From: Lycocorax pyrrhopterus obiensis
Lineage: Eukaryota > Chordata > Aves > Passeriformes > Paradisaeidae
Assembly (NCBI GenBank): GCA_014706295.1
Contig: JACSVZ010000011.1
Span: 6,372,163 to 6,436,162 of the forward strand
Direction: 5' to 3'
Length of the DNA: 64,000 nucleotides
Numbering within the stretch: position 1 is the stretch's first letter; each line of letters starts with the position of its first letter. Shown here in pieces: positions 55,748-64,000 of the stretch. The position numbers and the translations under genes were made by a program. The notes under the pieces were generated by a model. It was not told the DNA's origin and made no database searches. It saw only the letters and a list, made by a program, of their open reading frames with translations.

Positions 55748-57149
55748 CAAAGATAAGCTACTGAGTTAAAAATAGAGGCTATGTAAGTCAGCAGGACCAG
55801 GTATCTTGCTTATTTTGCATCCTAGAGAGCAGCCAACTCCCTGTGTAATTATAAGCCCTGCTGGCTTTTTACCTGTCTAGGCAAAAGATGTGAGTTTTGA
55901 TTGCTATTTGGCCTTTCAAGAGCTGGTCAGCCCTTTCACAGAATAAATGCATGCAGAAGTAGCTGATGGATTTGCTGCACATGTTCATAATGCTGTGGAG
56001 AGAGCTGGAGAGGCCATACCCTACTCTCCATCATTTCCTGATGGAGCAGGCAGAGGGACACATGCTGAATTTCTCCAGACGTGTCCTTCCCACACCAGAC
56101 ATTTTGTCAAGAGGTTATGTGCAAGGATTATGTGTTTGTCAGGATTTCCAGGTGTCAAGTAATCCCAGCCTTTTCTCAGCACACGAGCAAATCCTTCCTA
56201 CTGTGCCTGTAGAGCAAACCTGACCCTCCCTGGAAATGCCCCAGCATGTGGTGTGCACACTCTCACTAACCTGATGTGGCTGGGGGTCCTGTGCGTGTGC
56301 CCTCCTGTGGATTTCCACAAGCACTACAGATTGGATGTGACCCAAGCATTTTGGATTAACTGCGTGTTCAGACCATCTGTGCAGCACACGTACCACTGGG
56401 CTGGTGGTGCTTTGAGGGACGCAGGGCTTCTACTACACAGCTCCTGGGGATGCATTTCAGTGTAGGAAGAGTTCAGAACAGGATCATAACACAATGAGAA
56501 GTCATGCTTTTTACTGGGAATCTCTAGGGAAAATTCTGCCATAGGAAGAAGCTGATTTTTCAGGTTCTTCAGCTTCCTGACTTGTTACAGGTAATTGTGT
56601 AGTAAGCCTTACCCTACCTTTAGGGTGCTTTCCTATGGCACAGATTTCAAAAGGATCTGGGAAGGCAGTGACTTCTGATTTTGCATCTGTGTGTCTTAAC
56701 TAGAACATAATTTCTTCACCGACGGGAATTCAAACCAGAAAAGGAGAGAAAAGGACAGCAGACAATTTGGGGTTGAGATGAAAATATGACCCAGGGTATG
56801 TATCATCTACTTCAAGTGTCAGGTGAAAATGCTGAGTTCTGCCAGCTGCCTTTAAAATCACCTCTTAGAATCAAGCCTAGAATAAGGAAGTGGCAATGAC
56901 TTCCATGTCACCTTTTCAGGTAAATACAGAAAGCTGTAGTTGCCAGAGCAGTGATGAATCATGATTTCCTTCCATCCAAAGAGCCTTGGGCTTTTTCCTC
57001 ATTCAAACATTTAACTTACTTGCAGGGCTGACAGAAAAGCAGTAGATTTTTTTTCCAAATATCCATTTGCCTTTCCATTTATCTACTTTGATCTAAAATA
57101 TAGAACCTGATAGATGCCCTAGGTAAATCAAACATTTTCCGTCTGCCAA

Positions 57150-57570
57150 AACGGTTTTGCAAATGCTTATTTCATGCCATTACCATTTTTCTGTTTCTAG
57201 CAGTAAATCAAAAAGTATCAGCCATTCATCCACTTTAAAAGTAATGCCTTTCCTTTGCATAATTACACATACCCAGTGGAGATCTGTGTGCACAGTAAAT
57301 CTATTCCTTTAAAAGGTTTCGCCTTAAGTACCACAGTGACATAAATTGGTGAAGCGCAAATTTATTTATTTAAAAGGTTTATTCTTTTAACTGATCGGGT
57401 AACTGTTACACATCCATTGTTGGGTCTGGGTGGGGAGGGCTTTTATTAATGTATCAGATTTAATTTTGCAGCAGATGTTTATGGAGAAAGGTCTCACTCC
57501 TTACAGGACTTGTAGCAATTGATATGCGTGTGTAATTTATTCTCATTACAGGTTTATTCTTAACTGGTGT
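57150..57570. other. Candidate conserved non-coding block
   Basis: An AT-rich, repeat-free stretch with many homeobox- and POU-like words (for example ATTTGCATAATTA-like text at about 57.26 kb). The motif GGTTTATTCTT followed by AACTG occurs twice, at about 57376 and 57551. It has no coding signal. Enhancer-like function is inferred only from appearance. Confidence 0.25.
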
Positions 57571-60500
57571 TCAGGGGGTCTTCACTGTATCTCCAGTAGA
57601 TCCTTGAGAATTAAATAGTTTAATGAATGTAATGAGCAAACCTGAAAGAAGTACACGTAAAGCAGAATATGGATTTGGATATTACCTCTCCAAATTTGCA
57701 AATAACACAAGTACGGTATTAAAAGGGAGTGAGAAATTGCCAAAAATAAATGTCTTCAAGTAATAAGTGCCCCGGATGGTATTTTGGCAAAGCAAAGATT
57801 AAAAAAATGGATCTTTTCATCATTCTCATGTAAACTTGCTCATCTTTGTAAGTCATGCTTGTAGCTCTCAGGGGTGTCAAACCTAAAGCAGACAAGCCCA
57901 GCTGGTGGAAGCCTGGGAGTGAAATGATGAATTTTTTAGCAGATATGAGTTTATTTTTAGGCTTTATAGAATTATGTTTCATTTCCCTGTGAGTGAAATT
58001 GTAGGAAGTAGCTTAGAAGAAAAACAAATTAAGAAACTTCACTAGAACGGCAAAAAATATAGCAAAATGCTGGACCCTAACTACAGTTGAGCACAACATA
58101 TCCTGATTGCATTTGAAATTGTGGCTACAGTTTAGTCCTGCAAATATTTACATACATGTTCAGTTTAATGCATATGAGAATTCTTGAAACAAGCAGTAAG
58201 TCTGAAGAGACAGCAGACTGCAGGTTATGGCATGGGGAACTGAACAAAATTTCTAGTGTGAATATATTTCCTGTGGATATATTTTCCGTGGTGCTGAATG
58301 TGGGAGTAAAATTCCAGGTGTCTGGATTTTGTTGGTTTATGTAGTAAAAGAAGTGCAGAAACATTTTGGGGGAGAGGAGGGTTCATATGAAGGTTTTGGC
58401 TCTGGAATCTTGTTTGGTTAGTGAAGACAATTTCATTAACTCAATCAACCTATTCAGCCCTATAATTTCACACTATCCATTTTTTGCTGGCATTACTGAC
58501 TCTCTTTCCTACAGTTAGAAAAGAAAAACTGCATTAGTATCCAAGGCAAATCTGGGAAAATGCCATGGACCTGGGATGAGAAGATGCATATGATAGTTAC
58601 AGATCCAGCAAGGGCTGTTTTTTGCAGGAAGTTTATTACGTGCAGCTACACGTCCCATGTCCATTAAGGTCACTCTTTTGAGATTTTGTTTTAAGTGGAT
58701 TTGGCTTTTGGGGGTCTTTTCTACTCCATGGAATAAATAAGAGGCTAGCAACTGTCCTCGTTTGTCAGAATTGGTGGTGGTGGTGTGATGTGGTTGCCTG
58801 TGATAGAAACTGGATTAGTAAGTGACAAAGATGCCTCTTTGAATCCCGTGTCCTAGAATGTGCTCCTGGGAGCGCTGGGGACTGCAGCCTTCCCCACTGA
58901 AACAGCCTCCCCTCTGTTCTGCAGTTGGGAACCAAAGGAGCCACCTTAAAGGATGAGAGAGTACCTCAGCTTCTAAACTGGCTCAATCTTTGTCTTCCCA
59001 TGCTGTTTGCATCGATGCTAATCAATGTTAATTATGGTAGTGGGGCTTGTGATGTACTCATTATAAAAGCCATCCTATTTTTCTGTGCTTGTACAGTCTG
59101 TCACACAATAGAGCCCTGATTGGGGTTCCCTAGATGCTACAAATAGTAATACAATTTGTTATAATAATGAATATGTGGTTCACGGTGTAAGACTACCAAA
59201 CTCAGTTCACGGAGCTTGGAAGCACTACTCGATAATTCTGTTTGCTGTTACCACTGCCTGTGGCATTCTGGATATGTCTTGACAGTTGGGGCCTCAGCAG
59301 TAAAGCAGTAAAGCTTTTGTTTGTGTTTCAATAGGTGCTTCTTTTTAAATTTGCATTTGGGTCTCTGGGGTTTGGTGTAAATATGTGCTTGAAGTTAACT
59401 GTGCTTAAAAACTCTTCTGATTCAGCATCCTCACTGTGCTGTGTTCATGATTCCACCACCACTCCATTCTACTGGGAGCTGGTGGGTGCTGAAGGATGGG
59501 GAGCCAGGGAGTTTCTTTCCTAGGCTGAAGGTTAGAGGTGCAAGAGTAGGCAGGTGCTTCCTCCCAGGTGCTGAGCAGCTGCTAGGTGTAGTTTGTAGCA
59601 AGGATTCCCAGCTCCTGCAGGGGCTGGAGCTGGGTGGAAGCCCAGAGCTTGGGAGCTGATGCTTTCCTTCCCCCTGAGGCTGCGACCCCCTCTTGGTGTC
59701 TGGGCCCCCTTGTACTCAGAGCTGAAGCCTGGGAGGTGCAGTCTCCTGTGATGAATTTGGTTCAGTCCTACTGTTACCCTCACTGGAAATTTCAGCACCA
59801 TTGTTTGTATTAATTAATTTGTATAAATACAATTAATCCCTTCACTCTGCACTCCCAGGCTTTAACCTTTGTGAGTTTTGGTGACTTATATAGGCTCTTT
59901 TTTCTTTCTTTTTTTTTTTTTCAGAGAAAGTTTTCCACAATGTTATTGCTTGTTACCTGGTTTGTTATGGATATTGGTTCTAGTCCCATATTTTGAATTC
60001 CCACCAGACTGCATGCTTGAATTCTAGTTACCTATGTGCAGTTTAGGTGTGTGATTATCTGCCTGACTCTAGTTTTCTGCTAGAGTGCTGACCAAGCCTG
60101 TGTACAAAAATATTTTAAATTGTTAAGATGTTACATTATGTCTCTTGAGTGTGCATGTTGATTTAAGAGGAATTCAAGTCAGTGTAGAGCTGCTTCGGTG
60201 TTTGTAATTAATTTAAAATATTTATTATAGCAGCTAGATTTTTCCCTGTTAATGGTGCTTTACTGAAATTTCATGATCTACAGCACACCCTAGTGATATC
60301 TGGAAATCATGAAGTTACACCCACTCAATTTTATTTCCTTTGTGGTGAAGCACATCTTAGAACTCCAATAAGCAAAGTCCAGGAAAGTAAATGCCTAAAT
60401 GCCTTTGTATCCAAGATGGGAAGTGGGTTTATAAAGCAAAAAACAGCCTTAGAAATTGAGACTACAGGCTACTCCTCTGTGAAAAGAACATCTGTATAAT

Positions 60501-63500
60501 GAGTTCATCTAGCTTGCAATCTATAATGTTTGACATGTTTAACAACGTGGGGAAAAGCAGCCCAAGGTTATGTGAGAAGAGTGAGGAATATCTGTTGGGT
60601 TCCCATTTAGTCTGGAGAGAGCAACAAAATATAAATACAAGCATTGTGGAGGAAACCTGCAGGCAGATTTCATAGGTCAGGAGCACGAATTATCATTTAT
60701 TCTCTTATAGCCAGAGCATTAAAATTTATGCTATGTATTAAATTCCTCCTTTTGCAGAATGTTAGGTCACGTCGTTTTTCAGGTGGTGGTAGCTGTATTG
60801 AGTTTTGACTGGCCACCAGGCTCTGTATGATCCTGCAGAGCTGTGTGCACCTTCCTAACTTTTTAGGCTATTGTCCACTCAGTTTTTCCTGGATTTCCAT
60901 ATTTCAGTCATTTGATTTGTCTAAACACACAGACTGTCAAGGGTTCTGAACTGGCTGCTGTTGACCCCGTGATGGGGTGAGAGGAGAAAACAGGTTTGAG
61001 AAGGAATCTGACAAAGAAGTGTAATTAAATAGTCAAGAAGGAAGGCAAATATTTATCAGATGTGAAATCAAATTGGTGATGTGTGGATAACACTGAAAGA
61101 AAGTGAAAGCAATGAGCTGCAGCTTGGCTCAACTGGAAGATCTCATCGTGTATCTGTTTCATGTACAGAGCATTCCTTGCCTGTGTAAGGCAAAGCTGAA
61201 GATGGGGTCCTGCTTTCTGGTTCTCTCATGCATGAGAAATCTGTAATACTTTAGGGAGAGACAAGTTTCCTCTCAGACCTCTGCATTTCACTCTTGTCAG
61301 GTAATCCAAACAATAATGGAAATGAGTATTTTGTTTTATGTAAATAAAACGAAAAAGTTTGCAATAATTTATGGTATTTATTTAAATGACATGCAAATTA
61401 CTTTGTGAAACTTAGGGGGGAAAGCAGCACAACTGAAACAGCACAATTGTTTCCAAGAACATTCATTTCAAATCCACATACAATATTTCATTCATGCTTA
61501 ATTATTTCCCCAATGCTAGTCTAAGCATTACTAGTTTCCTTTGTCTTTTTGCTTTTGCATGCAGCATGATTAGCAAAATTGCTTGTGCTCTACCAACTCC
61601 TGCACATATGGGGTTTAGCCTCATTGTTCAAGGGGTGGAGCAACAAGCACTATGAACACTCATGCTGCCAAATTTGGCACACGTGGGCCCTCTAAAGTAT
61701 ACAGATATCACCTGTTTCATTTAAATCCCTGTCTATATTTTGCATTGCTACCATAATGGCAACTCCATTGTCTGGGTGTATTATTTGAAGCAGCTTTTCT
61801 CCCATTGTTTGTGCACTGTAATCCTGGAGGTTTCTGTAGTCATCGTGAGCAGCTTACGTGAAAGAAATCACTTAGCTCGCAATGAACCTGCTGGCACAGG
61901 AACAGGCCATGACTAAAGCATGAGGCCTGTGATCTTTCTGAAGAAAATGTCTTCAGTAGACTGCATAATTTCTTGCTTTCATGAGACTCTGGTCTCAGGT
62001 TTGGACTCAGTATTTCCTTTTGTCACCTCTGAGGCATGATGGGAATATTGGCTGAAAAAAAAGGGTAATGATGCTGGCTGTGAATGTACCCTAACAACAT
62101 TTTACACACATCTCAAATACTAGTAAAGAGACACAGCTACTGTTTGACAGAAATTTTGGACAGTTGTTTATTCTAACTGCAGCAAAGTCTTGGCCTTTTA
62201 TTCTTCCATGGTATTGATTGAATTGGCACATCCTGCTGTGAGTCTTTCCAACAGACGTTGAGAACTTAATGCCTGTCTGCTTAGGGAAGAATAAAGAATC
62301 TTCTGGAACTTATCTCAGAGAAAGGGCTGCCCAGTTCTTTCCCTTTCTAGCATTCAGTCATCTGCCTGGGCAGTGCCCTCTGCTCCAGTGGCACTTGCCT
62401 GTTGTGATTGTGTATACACACAGGGTGGTTGGTACAGCCATTCAGCATTAGCTGTTCATGCCTATTACTGGTTTTGCATGCACATCATTTTACTCCTGAC
62501 ACAGTCATTTGTGACATCTTTAAGGCAGTGATGAGGGCTGCAGACAGCAAGCAAAAGGTCCCTTTGTAGTTTGCAAAGAGTTTCCAGTTCATTTTGTTTC
62601 CAAAGTCTCTAGCTCATGTTAAAGGACAACATAAATGTTACATAGACACTACCCTACTCTTCACTTAGCTTAGTTCTTCAGAGAACCCTGTTGCAGCCAC
62701 ATAGGCATTATGTGATCCCAAAGGGTGACACCTTTTTGGTTGCAAGTGACACTGAGAGGTGACCCAGGAGACAGTATTAAAATGTGCTAAACTGTGTAGG
62801 TCTGAAAATCCCATTTTAACTTGTTTGAGTATTTGCAGTGACTTTTGGAAGCTTCAAATCTGGTCCATCTTTGTAGAGAGTGATTCAAATTGACCTTTTC
62901 ATCTTCTTGCCTCCAACTTACCACATGTGAAAAGAAAACCAAGTAATATAATCTGTACAAGCTGGCCTCTTCCACTCTACTACCCAGTTGACTGTAAATT
63001 CCCCTCCTGCCTGCCACACTATCAGAACTCATATCCAGGAATGCTGGAGAGAATTATTCTGTGTTGCTTTGTAAAACTGGGGCTCTCGTTCAGTGCCTTT
63101 GGAGTTGGGTGTAAGGTTGGAAGTGGTCAGCCAGGGACCCTTGGCTCTGATGGGACTGAAATCAGCTTCTTTGCACTTACTGTGTGTCTCCAAAGTAAAG
63201 TGTGTTGGGGGCCAGAATTACACACAGCTGAACGCTTAGTATTATTCTCAGACTCCAGAAGCACCAGTACACATCTCTCACACCACTGAATAGTACCAAG
63301 CATGGAAATTTATCACCGATGTTGTTCCAGGCACCTCCAAATACTCAAATGTTTTGTTCCTTAACTGAATTTACAACATGCATTGTAGATCTGATTTTGA
63401 CATTTGTCTACTTTATGTATGGCCTTTAATTAGAGTTTTGACAAAACCTCAGATACACTATTTTAGATACATTCTGCAAAACAGTGGCTGTAAGAAATGG

Positions 63501-64000
63501 GGGGGGTTGCTCCTCTCTGGGAATCTTGCAGGTATTTTGTGTAGCTATTTTTTAACCAAGTTTTTATCTCCACATCAGTGTTCGTCCATGCTATAACATA
63601 TAAACATGTTAGCTAATTTCAGGACACTGACTTTTACATTCAGATTGCTGTAGCTTTTTTCTGAAAAGGTCACAAAATGACTACTCTGTACCAGTGAACA
63701 CAATTAGTGAATTAGGTTGCTGAGGAAGTAAAAAACAAGCATAAATGACTACTGTAAAAGAGGCTAAAAGAGCAGGAGATGGGTTATTCCATTTGCAGGT
63801 GTGATCGTGCCTAAAGTACCTTTAGCAGCTTGCTTGGATAGTGCTAGCTAGCTCTGTTCCAAAGCACCAGCCTATATTTTTGGATCATCTTTCAAGACTG
63901 AGATGATATAAGGCAATTAATAGTGTTTTGTGACCTTCTGCACCAGTAGTCCATCTTTTTGGCATTGAAACTGATTTTGCCCAACTTGGCATTTTATCAC

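Larger units (their letters stand above)
48006..64000. other. Intergenic region, no gene recognised
   Basis: No protein-coding exon is recognisable. The neighbours expected beside CCNE1 in mammals on this side (for example C19orf12) are not visible. Contents that can be named are a MIR, CR1 fragments and an L1-clade LINE relic, plus a candidate conserved non-coding block at about 57.1-57.6 kb. Remaining open frames are short and without family resemblance. Confidence 0.7.

Overview
The window is nuclear DNA from a vertebrate, almost certainly a bird. Evidence for this is an antisense CR1 (chicken repeat 1) retroposon 3' end and several CR1 fragments, compact introns, decayed MIR-type SINEs, and a cyclin E1 whose exon structure and protein match the bird form. 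Two genes can be reconstructed exon by exon. Everything else is intron, intergenic DNA and old repeats. There is no prokaryotic, phage or CRISPR content and no RNA gene that I can see.

Layout. 1-14.9 kb: intergenic DNA 3' of the cyclin gene, with no credible exon, one MIR relic and a few AT-rich blocks that look like conserved non-coding sequence. 15.45-26.34 kb, minus strand: CCNE1 (cyclin E1), 11 coding exons giving a 407-residue protein, with a CR1 in the 6.3 kb intron 3. About 25.97-27.29 kb: a CpG island that carries the start codons of both genes, back to back. 26.9-48.0 kb, plus strand: a 268-residue BtpA-family TIM-barrel protein in 6 coding exons plus a probable non-coding first exon. 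This family is best known from cyanobacterial photosystem I assembly and from C. elegans F13E9.13. It is not, to my knowledge, functionally described in vertebrates. 48-64 kb: intergenic DNA with a MIR, CR1 fragments, an L1-clade LINE relic and another candidate conserved block.

How the genes relate. The CCNE1 and BtpA-like initiation codons lie 0.78 kb apart in opposite directions, so the two genes probably share a bidirectional, TATA-less CpG-island promoter with GC boxes, two CACGTG E-boxes, an ETS-type CGGAAG and an E2F/CHR-like element. CCNE1 drives CDK2 at the G1/S transition. Its two Cdc4/FBXW7 phosphodegron cores and the MRAIL docking patch are intact. Nothing in the sequence links the BtpA-like protein biochemically to the cell cycle; the pairing may be only promoter sharing.

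The strongest leads are the uncharacterised BtpA-like gene paired with CCNE1, a GAACC pentamer array directly at the donor of its presumed first intron, a 9-nt tandem splice acceptor at CCNE1 exon 3, and an L1-clade relic that is unusual for a bird. I do not see an evident new molecular system.
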